From: Dictyobacter vulcani
Lineage (GTDB): Bacteria; Chloroflexota; Ktedonobacteria; Ktedonobacterales; Ktedonobacteraceae
Assembly: GCF_008974265.1 (NCBI RefSeq)
Contig: NZ_BKZW01000002.1
Location: 682,001-746,000, forward strand
Length of the DNA stretch: 64,000 nucleotides
Reading direction: 5' to 3'
The position numbers were made by a program, and so were the translations under genes. Under the pieces are notes generated by a model. That model worked only from the letters and a program-made list of their open reading frames with translations, ran no database searches and was not told where the DNA came from. Positions 1 to 8,843 of the stretch are shown in pieces. Position 1 is the stretch's first letter; the number at the start of each line of letters is the position of its first letter.

Positions 1-22
1 CACGCAAGAATACTGTTTTCAT
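1..22 (-). CDS. Start of a third gene of the ABC exporter operon (partial)
   Basis: The minus strand shows an ATG at 22-20 preceded by an AAGGAA ribosome-binding site about nine bases upstream. The visible peptide is only MKTVFLR before the window ends. It lies 40 bases downstream of the ABC-2 permease on the same strand. ABC-2 exporters are often encoded as ATPase, permease, permease, so a second permease is the natural guess, but seven residues cannot show it. Confidence 0.45.
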
Positions 23-62
23 ATATACATTCCTTTCGTTGCTGCATATTGTCTGTAGCGGA

Positions 63-1175
63 TTAATTTGCAACGGTACTGCGATGCAGTACAAATGCTG
101 ATAGTATGATCAGTCCAATGGCGAAGCCGAACAGAATGAGTGTGTTTGCCAGCAAACCATAGGTATTCAGGATAAAGCCATGGAAGGCATACTGCTGGAG
201 CACAATGGCATAGTAGACAGGTGTGAGTTGTGCGATTACCTGTAAGATTGGTACGTTAAACGAAATTGGCCCGAAGGCCCCACTCACAAAGAACAGGGGA
301 AGCGCGATGCCTATGGCCAGTCCTGTAAATGCCTGTCGCTGTTTTAAGAACGTGCCTAGCAAGGTTCCGAGCGCGATGAAGATTGCCAGCGTGAGTAATG
401 TAAAACCGATCATGGCACCCCAATGTAAGGGATGGACGCCGATGATAAAGATGAGTACGGCCAGCACCACTACGACAGATATCAGACTGAGAACCAGTGC
501 TCCGAGCATCTTGCCCGTGACAATGGCCCAGCGACTGGCAGGAGAGAGCAACAGTTCTTTCATCGTGGCATTTTCCCATTCACGCGCCGCCGAGGTACCA
601 GATTGCAGCAGACCACCTACGACCAGAGCGATCACCAGAATCGAGACCGTCAGATAGGGAATATAGTCGGTATCTTGCGTGTACTGATCGATTTCGTGGG
701 GCGCAATGGTCACCACATCAGGAAAAGCCTTCGCATAGAATGATGTGATGGCGAGTGGAACCGCGCGGCGAATGTCGTTGGTGAAGTCCATATTGAGATT
801 GTTGATATCTACCCCTACCTTGACTGGCTGATTGTGCTGAATGCGCGTCTCGAAGTCGGCAGGAATGGTCACAACCGCAACGATGCGACCTGTTTGCAGG
901 AGATTCCGGGCTTCACTGCTCGTGGCTTTTTGTAGAATAAAGGAGTGCGCACCCGCCATCGCATGATAAAACTGTTGGGCATACGGACCAGTATCATTCA
1001 TGACTACTGCCGTGGGTGCCTGGCCACCTGATATCACAAATAAGCTGAACAGAATCAGGAAATTGACGGGCAGAAATACACCGAGAATAATAAAAATGCG
1101 ATCGGTGAGAGAAACTTGAATATCTTTCTTCATACAGGCCCAGATGACCCGCAGGTGATAGCCAGGGCGTGACAT
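63..1175 (-). CDS. ABC-2 type transporter permease
   Basis: Membrane subunit of an ABC-2 exporter, 370 aa. There is one membrane segment near residues 25-50, then a large extracytoplasmic loop (about 55-170) and five hydrophobic segments in the C-terminal half (about 172-365). This is the YhgE/DrrB-like plan of drug, lipid or polymer exporters. A conserved stretch before TM3 reads REWENATMKELLLSPASRW, typical of ABC2_membrane_3 proteins. The start follows the ATPase stop by 14 bases, so the two are co-transcribed. The substrate cannot be read from the sequence. Confidence 0.9.
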   Translation of the reverse strand: MSRPGYHLRVIWACMKKDIQVSLTDRIFIILGVFLPVNFLILFSLFVISGGQAPTAVVMNDTGPYAQQFYHAMAGAHSFILQKATSSEARNLLQTGRIVAVVTIPADFETRIQHNQPVKVGVDINNLNMDFTNDIRRAVPLAITSFYAKAFPDVVTIAPHEIDQYTQDTDYIPYLTVSILVIALVVGGLLQSGTSAAREWENATMKELLLSPASRWAIVTGKMLGALVLSLISVVVVLAVLIFIIGVHPLHWGAMIGFTLLTLAIFIALGTLLGTFLKQRQAFTGLAIGIALPLFFVSGAFGPISFNVPILQVIAQLTPVYYAIVLQQYAFHGFILNTYGLLANTLILFGFAIGLIILSAFVLHRSTVAN

Positions 1176-1189
1176 GCTGTTTACCTCTT

Positions 1190-2176
1190 CTAATCGCGCA
1201 ACGCGGTTCCTGTGAGACGCAAGAAAATCTCGTCAAGGTCTGGTTCACGTATGGTGATAGCGCGTATCTCGCTCTCCTGGGACACGATGTTGATAATTTG
1301 TGGCACAATATTGCCGGTTCCCTGAGTCGTAATGGTGAGATGGGTGTTTTCTTGCTTGACTTCTTTGATACCTTCCAATGCCTGGATCTTTGCTACTTCA
1401 CTGATTGCATCGGCAGTTTCGAGCTCAACCACGCTGCCACCATAGCTTTGCTTGAGGTGCTGCGGGGTGTCAACGGCAATGAGTTTGCCGTGGTCAATAA
1501 TCGCCAGTCGATCACACAGTGCCTGAGCCTCTTCCAGATAATTCGTCGTAATCAAGACCGTTTTGCCCTGACTGCGGAGTTGCAGAATGTAATCCCAGAT
1601 GGCGCGCCGTGCCTGAACATCGATACCTAAGGTCGGCTCATCGAGATAGATTAATTTAGGATCGTGAAGCAGGGCACGCCCTAAGGCCAGGCGCCGCTTC
1701 ATACCACCAGAAAAAGTACCGACCCGCGAGTTTTTGCGGTCCGTGAGTTGGACAATTTCGAGCATAGCATTGATGCGCTGTTTTTTCTCACGAGGAGGAA
1801 TGCCGAAAAGGTCGGCATGAAAATCCATATTTGCCCAGGCCGACAATTCTTCATATAATGCGGTCTCCTGTGGAACCGCCCCCAGAATCTGACGAACCTC
1901 GCGGGCACTGTGGCGCACATCATAGCCATGCACCCTGACTGAGCCACTGGTCGGAACCGTCAGGCCACTGATCATATTGATGGTTGTCGTTTTACCGGAT
2001 CCATTGGGTCCGAGCAAGCCAAAAATCTCACCCTGCTGTACCGTCAATGTCAGGTGATCAACGGCCTGGAACTTGCCAAAGGTCTTGCAGAGATCCTGTA
2101 TTTCAATGGCGGGAACCTTATCGCTGGCATTTCCCAGCGGTCCCGGCACGGCTTCATCAGAGTGTGCTACCTTCAT
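1190..2176 (-). CDS. ABC transporter ATP-binding protein (DrrA/CcmA type)
   Basis: ATPase subunit of the exporter, 328 aa, first gene of the minus-strand operon. The Walker A motif GPNGSGKT is at about residues 56-63. The Q-loop lies near VPQETALYEE, the signature is SGGMKRR, and Walker B is LIYLDEP followed by the D-loop. The last 80 residues form the C-terminal extension usual for DrrA-like exporter ATPases. Where the switch (H-loop) histidine is expected, the sequence reads TTNYLEEA, so asparagine replaces histidine. The substrate is unknown; multidrug or lipid export are the usual roles. Confidence 0.92.
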   Translation of the reverse strand: MKVAHSDEAVPGPLGNASDKVPAIEIQDLCKTFGKFQAVDHLTLTVQQGEIFGLLGPNGSGKTTTINMISGLTVPTSGSVRVHGYDVRHSAREVRQILGAVPQETALYEELSAWANMDFHADLFGIPPREKKQRINAMLEIVQLTDRKNSRVGTFSGGMKRRLALGRALLHDPKLIYLDEPTLGIDVQARRAIWDYILQLRSQGKTVLITTNYLEEAQALCDRLAIIDHGKLIAVDTPQHLKQSYGGSVVELETADAISEVAKIQALEGIKEVKQENTHLTITTQGTGNIVPQIINIVSQESEIRAITIREPDLDEIFLRLTGTALRD

Positions 2177-2529
2177 ACGCGTTCTTCCTTCTCTTCGTGG
2201 TCATTATGGTCTTCAAGCATGAGAAAAGCTACCTTACTTATCCGGATGCTGTCTGGTTCATGGCCCTGGCAGGCCGGACGACGAATACACAACGGTACTT
2301 GTTTGTAGCGTACCTGGTTTTGCTCCTGTTTGCAAGGTTTTATGTATCTGCTCGCAGTGTTTTTTACTAGAAGAAGGGCTTACTGGTACTATTCAAGCAT
2401 AAAAATGCAATATTGATATGTATTGTTGCGTTTATCTATAGAGGTAAATCTATTTGAGATTGACCCGGACCCTGATACACATATGCTTGAAGCTTCAGGC
2501 TTTACTTTTTCTCGAAAGAGGGAAAACAC
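2177..2529. other. Intergenic region between divergent ABC operon and deacetylase gene
   Basis: 353 bases between two divergently transcribed genes, so it must hold both promoters. It becomes AT-rich toward the deacetylase gene. I see no convincing paired -35/-10 boxes, no operator-like palindrome and no supported ORF. Confidence 0.5.
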
Positions 2530-3399
2530 ATGCGACATCAGTTTTTATTGATGCTTATGCTCGTCGGGTTACTGTTGATTACTGTGGCATGCGCGGACGC
2601 ACCTCCAGCACGTGTAATGGCTAGCCAGATGCCTGCGGTGAAGCGCACTGCGCGCAAGGCAACACCAACGTTGCCAGCCATACATGTAACCCCGGCCCCC
2701 GTCGCCAGAGTACCGGCAGGGTTGGTAAATACGCTCTTTTATCATGGCACCGAGAACCGTAAAGAGGTTGCTCTAAGCTTTGATGATGGGCCAGATATCA
2801 CCTATACCCCACAGATCCTATCAATTCTGAGCCAATTCAACCTGCGTGCCACCTTCTTCAATATCGGACAACACGTCTTAGCCTATCCCCAGATTACCAG
2901 AGCGGTCTATGCGGCGGGACATACCATTGGCAACCATAGCTGGAACCATCCACTGCTGACCGCCCTTCGACCACTGCAAGTGTTGTGGGAAATGCAATAT
3001 ACTAACCAGGTTATTCAGCAAACCATCGGCATCAAACCAACCTTGATGCGACCGCCATATGGTGCCATTGATAGAATGGTACACATCCAGATTGAAAACG
3101 CCGGACTCTTGCCCATCCTGTGGAATGTTGACAGCGAGGATTGGAAGCGCCAGGGAGTTACTACTATTGTACAAACAACCTTACGGGAAACCCAAAATGG
3201 CTCGATTATTTTGATGCACGATGGTGGCGGAGACCGCTCCCAGACCGTGGCGGCCCTGCCACGAATTATTCAAGCACTGGAACAGCGTGGCTATACCATC
3301 GTACCCATGCAACAACTCCTGGACCATCATGCTGATGCACCGAGCAATCCAGCCGCAACCCCAACAGTACAACGAACTACCAGATTAACAGGCGATTGA
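2530..3399 (+). CDS. Polysaccharide deacetylase (NodB/CE4 family), lipoprotein-like
   Basis: Extracytoplasmic carbohydrate esterase of the CE4 family, removing N- or O-acetyl groups from peptidoglycan, chitin oligomers or another glycan. The hydrophobic N-terminus ends at a cysteine at residue 21 (TVAC), resembling a lipoprotein signal, and a Pro/Ala-rich linker runs to about residue 65. The NodB motifs are in order: FDDGPD at 84-89 (catalytic Asp and metal Asp), GNHSWNH with metal-binding His136 and His140, RPPYG, DSEDW and LMHDGG. The full catalytic set is present, so it should be active. A GAGGGA ribosome-binding site precedes the ATG. The next gene starts 18 bases after the stop. Confidence 0.9.
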   Translation: MRHQFLLMLMLVGLLLITVACADAPPARVMASQMPAVKRTARKATPTLPAIHVTPAPVARVPAGLVNTLFYHGTENRKEVALSFDDGPDITYTPQILSILSQFNLRATFFNIGQHVLAYPQITRAVYAAGHTIGNHSWNHPLLTALRPLQVLWEMQYTNQVIQQTIGIKPTLMRPPYGAIDRMVHIQIENAGLLPILWNVDSEDWKRQGVTTIVQTTLRETQNGSIILMHDGGGDRSQTVAALPRIIQALEQRGYTIVPMQQLLDHHADAPSNPAATPTVQRTTRLTGD

Positions 3400-3416
3400 A
3401 AAGGAAGGAAGCTACT

Positions 3417-4148
3417 ATGTCAATAGATCTGTCAGCAGCCTTCTTTGATCTGCAACTCCGCTTTGCTGATGCCATGGTGCGGGTAAGTGATCTCAGTTTT
3501 GATGAGGTCGTGCTCAACTTCACCAATCTGTATTTGCAGTTTATTGGGCGATCCTTTGACCCGACGCATCCAGTCTGGCAAGCCTATCTCGCAGGTCTCA
3601 AGCAGGCACCAGAGAGAGCGACGTGGACCTATGACTTTTATCAGCGCCGGAGGGATTCCCATGCGCCATCCCCTTATGGCTGCTTTCATTATAGTTATCT
3701 GCCCGAAGAGCATACGATCCGTTATCACTTTGTAAACGTAGATACATCTGGTGCCGGACCACTTAGCAAGGAACGGATGCCGGTGCGGCAGCAGGAGCTC
3801 AAAATGATGTTCGCCGAGATCAAGCAACAGTACGGTGATGCGCCCACCGTACGAGGCAATTCCTGGCTCTACAATATAGACGCCTACAGACGCTTGTTTC
3901 CAGCCCGCTATACCCGTAATATGAAAGTTGTAAAGGATGAATTCCAGTACATGTCTCTCTGGGGACAATTCCTGCGGCATGATGGCCGTGTGCATGGGGA
4001 GCGCGTGGATGATTTTCTTTCTTGCCTGCAAAAAGCTGATACGCTTGAAGGACTCGTGAACTGCTTTCCCTATCACGTGCTTTCCCCGAAGGGCCCATTA
4101 CCATGTTTTACACATTCTATGAAATTTCATAGTTGCAGTAAGCAGTAG
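3417..4148 (+). CDS. Conserved hypothetical protein
   Basis: About 243 aa with no signal peptide or membrane segment, so probably cytoplasmic. The ATG at 3417 is chosen because AAGGAAGGA lies 9-17 bases upstream; the reading frame also extends to a TTG at 3396. The protein is rich in aromatic residues and looks like a compact globular domain (WTYDFYQRRRDSHAPSPYGC, then RYHFVNVDTSG). I do not recognise the family. The last 15 residues (FTHSMKFHSCSKQ) look unlike the rest, so the C-terminus may have been altered by a frameshift. It probably shares a transcript with the deacetylase. Confidence 0.7.
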   Translation: MSIDLSAAFFDLQLRFADAMVRVSDLSFDEVVLNFTNLYLQFIGRSFDPTHPVWQAYLAGLKQAPERATWTYDFYQRRRDSHAPSPYGCFHYSYLPEEHTIRYHFVNVDTSGAGPLSKERMPVRQQELKMMFAEIKQQYGDAPTVRGNSWLYNIDAYRRLFPARYTRNMKVVKDEFQYMSLWGQFLRHDGRVHGERVDDFLSCLQKADTLEGLVNCFPYHVLSPKGPLPCFTHSMKFHSCSKQ

Positions 4149-4253
4149 GGTGAACAGAACACGAGTTTGTCGCCTTCTATTTTCTGCTCGCCATCCCCGC
4201 GAAAACGCTCTCGGGGAATTGTTTCCATTGTCGTAGTGGAAGGGAGAAATATC

Positions 4254-4670
4254 ATGTCCGAGAATGACTATGTGCTTGAGCCAATTGGTTTTCTTCAATC
4301 TTCTCTTAAAGAGCCTGGAGACGCTCCCAGGCAGGGCTATGAAGGGGCACCGGATGCCTGGCTTGAGGTGAACGAGACGGTTGCAGAGGGTCTTGATACT
4401 ATTGCGGTAGGTGATGACATCATCCTGATTACGTGGTTGCACAAAGCTCAGCGTGATCTCTTGAAGGTCCATCCCCGCAATGACGAGACGATACCGCTGA
4501 CCGGAGTCTTTGCCACCCGTTCTCCGCATCGACCAAATCCACTTGGTCTGCATCGGGTGACCGTTCTTGCCATCGACGGAAAAAGATTACACGTGGGACC
4601 GATTGAAGCGATTGATGGCACGCCAGTTGTCGATATCAAGCCAGTGCTGCCCCAATCCACAGACGCATAA
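4254..4670 (+). CDS. trmO: TrmO-like tRNA methyltransferase (YaeB/TsaA, UPF0066)
   Basis: 138 aa. TrmO proteins methylate N6 of threonylcarbamoyl-A37 in tRNA using S-adenosylmethionine, on a single beta-barrel domain. The family signatures are present: LEPIGFLQSS at the N-terminus, TWLHKAQRDLLKVHPR in the middle, and GVFATRSPHRPNPLG followed by IDGTPVVDIKPVLP at the end. The SPHRPNPLG loop is the most conserved part of the family. The ATG at 4254 follows GGAAGGGAG. It lacks the C-terminal extension of E. coli TrmO, which is normal for the short form. Confidence 0.85.
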   Translation: MSENDYVLEPIGFLQSSLKEPGDAPRQGYEGAPDAWLEVNETVAEGLDTIAVGDDIILITWLHKAQRDLLKVHPRNDETIPLTGVFATRSPHRPNPLGLHRVTVLAIDGKRLHVGPIEAIDGTPVVDIKPVLPQSTDA

Positions 4671-4700
4671 TGTGTGTATATACCATGGAAGGACTGTTTT

Positions 4701-5150
4701 ATGGGTGATAGGCAAGCGCAACTTGCGGCCGTTCTCGCGACGTTACAACTTCCCGTGAATGTGCAGGTGAGAGCCTGGACGGATGCAGATATGCCAGCGA
4801 TTCAGGAACTCTCTGATCGACATGGCTGGCCTACCAATCATGAGCCGGAAGAGGTGCGCACGTCATGGCGCAATGCCTGGCCTGCTCTGGTGGCGACCAG
4901 GGACGACATTGTCATTGGCTATGTGCGCGGATTGACCGATGAGGTGACCACTCTACACATCACGGATCTACTGGTTGATCCCAACCAGCGTGGCCAGGGT
5001 ATCGGCCGCTTGCTGCTCGAAGTCTGTTATCTACTGTATCCACGTACCATTATTAATCTGATCGCTGAACCAGAGGCCATTCCTTTCTACAAGGCCATTG
5101 GCTATCGCGATGGCAGCGTAAGTTTTATCTACCACAAAGGTTTCCGGTAA
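4701..5150 (+). CDS. GNAT family N-acetyltransferase
   Basis: 149 aa acetyltransferase using acetyl-CoA. The fold is visible as RAWTDADMPAIQEL at the start, the central strand TLHITDLLVDPNQRGQGIGRLLLEVC with the pyrophosphate-binding QRGQGIG loop, and the C-terminal EAIPFYKAIGYR. The ATG at 4701 is preferred over a GTG at 4674 because GGAAGGAC lies eight bases before it. It follows the TrmO-like gene by 30 bases and is probably in the same transcript. The substrate is not predictable. Confidence 0.88.
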   Translation: MGDRQAQLAAVLATLQLPVNVQVRAWTDADMPAIQELSDRHGWPTNHEPEEVRTSWRNAWPALVATRDDIVIGYVRGLTDEVTTLHITDLLVDPNQRGQGIGRLLLEVCYLLYPRTIINLIAEPEAIPFYKAIGYRDGSVSFIYHKGFR

Positions 5151-5200
5151 AGTGATCAAAGTAAATGCGATCAGATAAGCAAAGTAAAGAGGAAACTAAA

Positions 5201-5441
5201 ATGGCGCGTTCCGCAGATTTTGTATGTATAGACTGCAAAGTAAAGTTATGGATAGGTGTCGCGATTCCTCGTGATACTATTAAGCACTTTAGCTTTTTTG
5301 GAGATGAGAAACGCAACTGGCAGGATCCTGAGCTGAATCGTGTGATCTGGTGTGGAGGAAGACAATGTTGTTGAAATTGGTGTTGATAATCTAGAATGTG
5401 ATATCAGCTTTGAAGAGTATCTTAAGGGCTGGGATGGATAA
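5201..5441 (+). pseudogene. Small CxxC protein gene with a frameshift
   Basis: An ATG at 5201 after GAGGAAACTAAA opens a frame reading MARSADFVCIDCKVKLWIG, with a CxxC pair that looks like half of a zinc ribbon. The frame holds good coding character to about 5350, then ends in GRQCC. In the +1 frame from about 5352 a plausible C-terminus continues as EEDNVVEIGVDNLECD and EEYLKGWDG up to TAA at 5441. A one-base insertion (or two-base loss) between 5346 and 5374 would join them into an 80-residue protein. The function is unknown. Confidence 0.5.
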
Positions 5442-5479
5442 ACTATAGGTAGATTGCAAATCAGGAGTGTATTAGCGGT

Positions 5480-6460
5480 ATGATGAAATTATCTGTGATG
5501 AGAGATTTTTTGGAGCAAGTAGCACTAAATCCTGACAGTACACTTATCGATGGTCTCTTAAATCAATGGGGCTATGATAAGGGAACTGTAAGCTTTATTC
5601 GGGCCAGCAACAATTTTATTTTCAAATTTTCTCAAGCAGGAAAACACTATATCCTCAGATTAACTGATACTGAAAAAGTATCACAACGTGACATAGAATC
5701 AGAGTTGGCTTTTCTCAGATATCTACACGCTAACAATGTTTGTGTCAATATCCCGTTAAAAACTCTGGCAGGGCAGGAGATAGAAGTCTGTCATACTCCT
5801 GTTGGTTCTTTTTATGCTGTGGTTTTTAATTATTTTGAAGGCAGAATCTATGATATTGATGAACTGGACGAAACACAATTTGAAGTATGGGGAGAAGCTC
5901 TGGGTGGTTTGCACCACGCTTCTGCTAGCTGTTCCAGTATACAGAGAGCCTCCAGTTTTGATCATCTGAGTAAAAGCAAGGAACTGCTGAGTGTTCAAGA
6001 ACAGGCTGCTCATAAAGAGCTTGTAAGGCTGACCCATTGGCTTGAAGCATTACCAAAAACTGATGCTAACTATGGATTGATCCATTTCGATTTTGAATTG
6101 GATAATTTGATATGGAATGGTGACAGGATACAGATTATTGATTTCGATGGTAGCATTGCTAGCTGGTATGTTGCAGATATTGCGTTCGCATTGAGGGATT
6201 TGTTTAATGATGATATCGACCTGTCAAACAAACACTTTCTTGCCTTTATTAAAGGATATAGAAAAAAGATGGATGTCAGTCAGCAGGATTTGAGTCAGAT
6301 ACCGATGTTTTTCAGGTTACATAATCTTGAGACTTTTATCACACTTCAAATGGCAATGGATATTGAGGAAGGTAACTCACAGAAAAATCCTCAGTGGATC
6401 ATGGATCTCCTGCATAAGTTAGAAAGAAAAGCAGAGCAATATAGAGAATCATTTGCATGA
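5480..6460 (+). CDS. Phosphotransferase enzyme family protein (APH/choline kinase fold)
   Basis: 326 aa kinase-like protein of the aminoglycoside phosphotransferase/homoserine kinase superfamily. The N-lobe carries NNFIFKFSQAGKHYILRLTD, with the ATP-binding lysine region. The catalytic loop is LIHFDFELDNLIW (HxD...N pattern) and the metal-binding motif is IIDFDGS. The C-terminus is helical. It is clearly more AT-rich than its neighbours on either side, together with the broken CxxC gene, which hints at acquisition from elsewhere. The natural substrate could be an antibiotic, an amino sugar or a small alcohol. Confidence 0.85.
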   Translation: MMKLSVMRDFLEQVALNPDSTLIDGLLNQWGYDKGTVSFIRASNNFIFKFSQAGKHYILRLTDTEKVSQRDIESELAFLRYLHANNVCVNIPLKTLAGQEIEVCHTPVGSFYAVVFNYFEGRIYDIDELDETQFEVWGEALGGLHHASASCSSIQRASSFDHLSKSKELLSVQEQAAHKELVRLTHWLEALPKTDANYGLIHFDFELDNLIWNGDRIQIIDFDGSIASWYVADIAFALRDLFNDDIDLSNKHFLAFIKGYRKKMDVSQQDLSQIPMFFRLHNLETFITLQMAMDIEEGNSQKNPQWIMDLLHKLERKAEQYRESFA

Positions 6461-6732
6461 TGTTTTTTTACTTCATTCATTGAATTTTATAGACAGATTC
6501 AATGAATGAAGTAAAAGGAACCAACTCTCCTGCTGAATATCTGAACAAAAACTGAATAATTATTGCATGAAAATTCATCTTTGAAAGCATTGACGGGCCA
6601 GGATGTAAAGATGTATAAAGGTACTCATAGGGATTTGTATAGATAGTTCATGGATAGGGATATTTTTCATGAACGTAATCCTGTCAGTGCTGCCATTGGT
6701 TCAATGCTGGAACCACACCAACGCCGACGCCT

Positions 6733-7644
6733 GTGATAACGCCGACACCAACACCTACGCAGGGCTCTTTTGTGCCGGTAGTTACTCCCACCTCATTGAA
6801 CCTTACGGGAAGCCATACTGGGAACGCGACCTGGTTCTCCTCGCTGGGTAGTCCTTATGGCGGATGTGGTTTACCCCAGGCTAATCTGGACTCACAGAAT
6901 TTTGTCGCCATGAATGTGCAGACTACGCCGAACGATTACAACACATATCTCACACGTCCGATCGGATCGCAAAATGCCAGTAAGATTGGTATGTTTAGCA
7001 ATGGACTGAATTGTGGACGCTGGGTGCGCGTAACCATCAGCGACTTCTGTACTGGTATCAATGATGGTGCCCAGAATATGCCTTTCTGTCGCAATGGCAA
7101 CTGGATACCAGATAAGTATAATGGTGCTACCCTCGATATGCTGGTGGCTGATAGCTGTCAGGATGGTAATGCATGGTGCCGTGATGATCCCAATCACCTG
7201 GACCTGGCGCAGAACTCGCTGAATCAGTTTGTCCTTAACGGTCAACCTGTTGGTGACATGTATCCTAATTCCTGGAAGAATCGGCACATTAACTGGCAAT
7301 TCATCCCTGCGCCCAATTACAGCGGCGATATCCAGATTGGATTTTTGCAGGGAGCCGGCCCATACTGGTCTGCTATCGCTGTCAACCATCTGGCTAATGG
7401 CATCCATGGTGTGGAATATTACCAGAACGGATCCTGGGTCAATGCACCCATGGATAGCGATCTGGGCCAGGATTATATCATCCAGCCAACCACCTCAGGT
7501 GGAAAGGATTATCAACTCAAAGTGTTTGACGCAAACAACCAGCCCATCAACAATGGCCGCATCTATAACTTCTCGTATCCCAGTAGCTGTGGTTCATCGT
7601 GTTCTGCCGCTCTGGTGAACGTTCCTTACACCACACAACCGTAG
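6733..7644 (+). CDS. Expansin-like / RlpA-like secreted protein, N-terminus disturbed
   Basis: The readable frame gives about 300 aa. A Thr/Pro-rich linker (TPTPTPTQ) is followed by a double-psi beta-barrel domain of expansin/EndoGluc type. Its marks are TWFSSLGSPYGGCGLPQ, GRWVRVTISDFC, DMLVADSCQDG and an HLDLAQNSL motif with the key Asp. A second beta-sandwich domain (about 205-300) resembles the expansin carbohydrate-binding CBM63. Bacterial expansins loosen plant cell-wall cellulose without hydrolysis. No signal peptide is in this frame. An ATG at 6669 with a weak AGGGA site opens a different frame with a short hydrophobic start (MNVILSVLPLVQ), so the secretion signal has probably been cut off by an indel near 6680-6712. 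Confidence 0.75.
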   Translation: MITPTPTPTQGSFVPVVTPTSLNLTGSHTGNATWFSSLGSPYGGCGLPQANLDSQNFVAMNVQTTPNDYNTYLTRPIGSQNASKIGMFSNGLNCGRWVRVTISDFCTGINDGAQNMPFCRNGNWIPDKYNGATLDMLVADSCQDGNAWCRDDPNHLDLAQNSLNQFVLNGQPVGDMYPNSWKNRHINWQFIPAPNYSGDIQIGFLQGAGPYWSAIAVNHLANGIHGVEYYQNGSWVNAPMDSDLGQDYIIQPTTSGGKDYQLKVFDANNQPINNGRIYNFSYPSSCGSSCSAALVNVPYTTQP

Positions 7645-7672
7645 CACCAGAATAACCGGATTGATATGCCAG

Positions 7673-7698
7673 AGCACCACTTCAACTGAGGTGGTGCT
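7673..7698 (+). terminator. Hairpin after the expansin-like gene
   Basis: AGCACCAC at 7673-7680 pairs with GTGGTGCT at 7691-7698, 29 bases after the stop codon. Only a short T stretch follows, so it is a weak or imperfect intrinsic terminator. Confidence 0.6.
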
Positions 7699-7842
7699 TT
7701 GCATTAGCATGTTGGGGGATTGTGGTGAGAGATGCCGAAGAATGTAGATTGGGATAAGCGAGAGATGTTTTTGTTCTTTAACCCTTATGTTACAATAGGG
7801 GATATATGGATATCCAATTCTGCACAAAAGGATTTGTATTCG

Positions 7843-8760
7843 ATGCTCTCACCACAAAAAAGTAATTCGTCATTGGCTGTCAGTAAGGCTGACCAGACCA
7901 TGAAGGGTGAGGGCATATCTGCTAAAGCTACTGCCCGCCGTGGCTTACTCCTCTTCTTCATTCTCTTATGTATTTTTATGACCCTCGCTATCTGGTTTAC
8001 TCTGGCCACGCAAAGTGTGGTGAGTAGTTTCTTCTTGATGTGGTCTCCTGGCTGTGCAGCGCTGTTGACGCGCTTGATGTTGCACGAAGGATGGCGCGAT
8101 GTCTCTTTTCGCTTTGGGGGGCGGCGCACCTGGATAGCGATCATGGTTGCGGGCATAACGCCACTCGCAGTCGCGTTAGTGGCCTATGGCCTGGCCTGGT
8201 CGACTGGACTGGCACAGATTATTCCTTTTAAGCCGTCAGAGAGCCTGGGCTTTGCCATTACGTTGTTTGGCAACCATACGGCGTGGCCGCTTACCGTGCT
8301 CCTGATCGCTATCTTTTTCGCGGTGGAGTTGATCAACGCCACGGGAGAAGAGCTTGGATGGCGTGGCTACATGCTGACTCGCCTGATTGATGCCGGCGTA
8401 CCGCAGCCAATCCTGGTCAGCGGACTCATCTGGTCCTTCTGGCACTGGCCACTCATCTTTCTGACCGCCCCTGTCCTCGGCTGGCCCGTGGTCTTCTCCG
8501 CCTGTCTCTTCCTGGTCACCATCACCTGCCTGGGTTGTCTGGAAGCAAGGTTGCGCCTGCAAACCGGCAGCATCTGGCCCTGCATCGTCTTGCATGCCGC
8601 CTGGAACAGCTTTATCGTAGAAATCTTTAACTCGCTAAACCGCGACGGAGACGGCTCCCATTGGACCGGTGAGTCCGGTATCCTGGTCGCCGCCCTGATG
8701 ATTATACTGGCCTGGCTCTTTCTCAGAGGAAACTGGAAGAGCCGGCGCTATGTAGCATAA
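7843..8760 (+). CDS. CPBP family intramembrane metalloprotease (CAAX/Abi type)
   Basis: About 305 aa with 7-8 membrane segments. The three motifs of the family are all present: EELGWRG (EExxxR), WSFWHWP (FxxxH) and HAAWN (HxxxN/D). These supply the glutamates and histidines of the intramembrane active site. Members cleave prenylated proteins or process peptides and are linked to bacteriocin immunity and phage exclusion in some hosts. The ATG at 7843 is preferred because a TACAAT box lies at 7791-7796 and AAAGGA at 7826-7831. The frame also runs back to an ATG at 7732 through 37 residues of unconvincing sequence. Confidence 0.88.
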   Translation: MLSPQKSNSSLAVSKADQTMKGEGISAKATARRGLLLFFILLCIFMTLAIWFTLATQSVVSSFFLMWSPGCAALLTRLMLHEGWRDVSFRFGGRRTWIAIMVAGITPLAVALVAYGLAWSTGLAQIIPFKPSESLGFAITLFGNHTAWPLTVLLIAIFFAVELINATGEELGWRGYMLTRLIDAGVPQPILVSGLIWSFWHWPLIFLTAPVLGWPVVFSACLFLVTITCLGCLEARLRLQTGSIWPCIVLHAAWNSFIVEIFNSLNRDGDGSHWTGESGILVAALMIILAWLFLRGNWKSRRYVA

Positions 8761-8843
8761 TCTCTCCCTGGTACCTTCCTCAGCGATGCAATGCTTGTTC
8801 GCCGGGGAAGGTGAAGGAGCGTGCGCAGCCATGAAGGCTGCCG

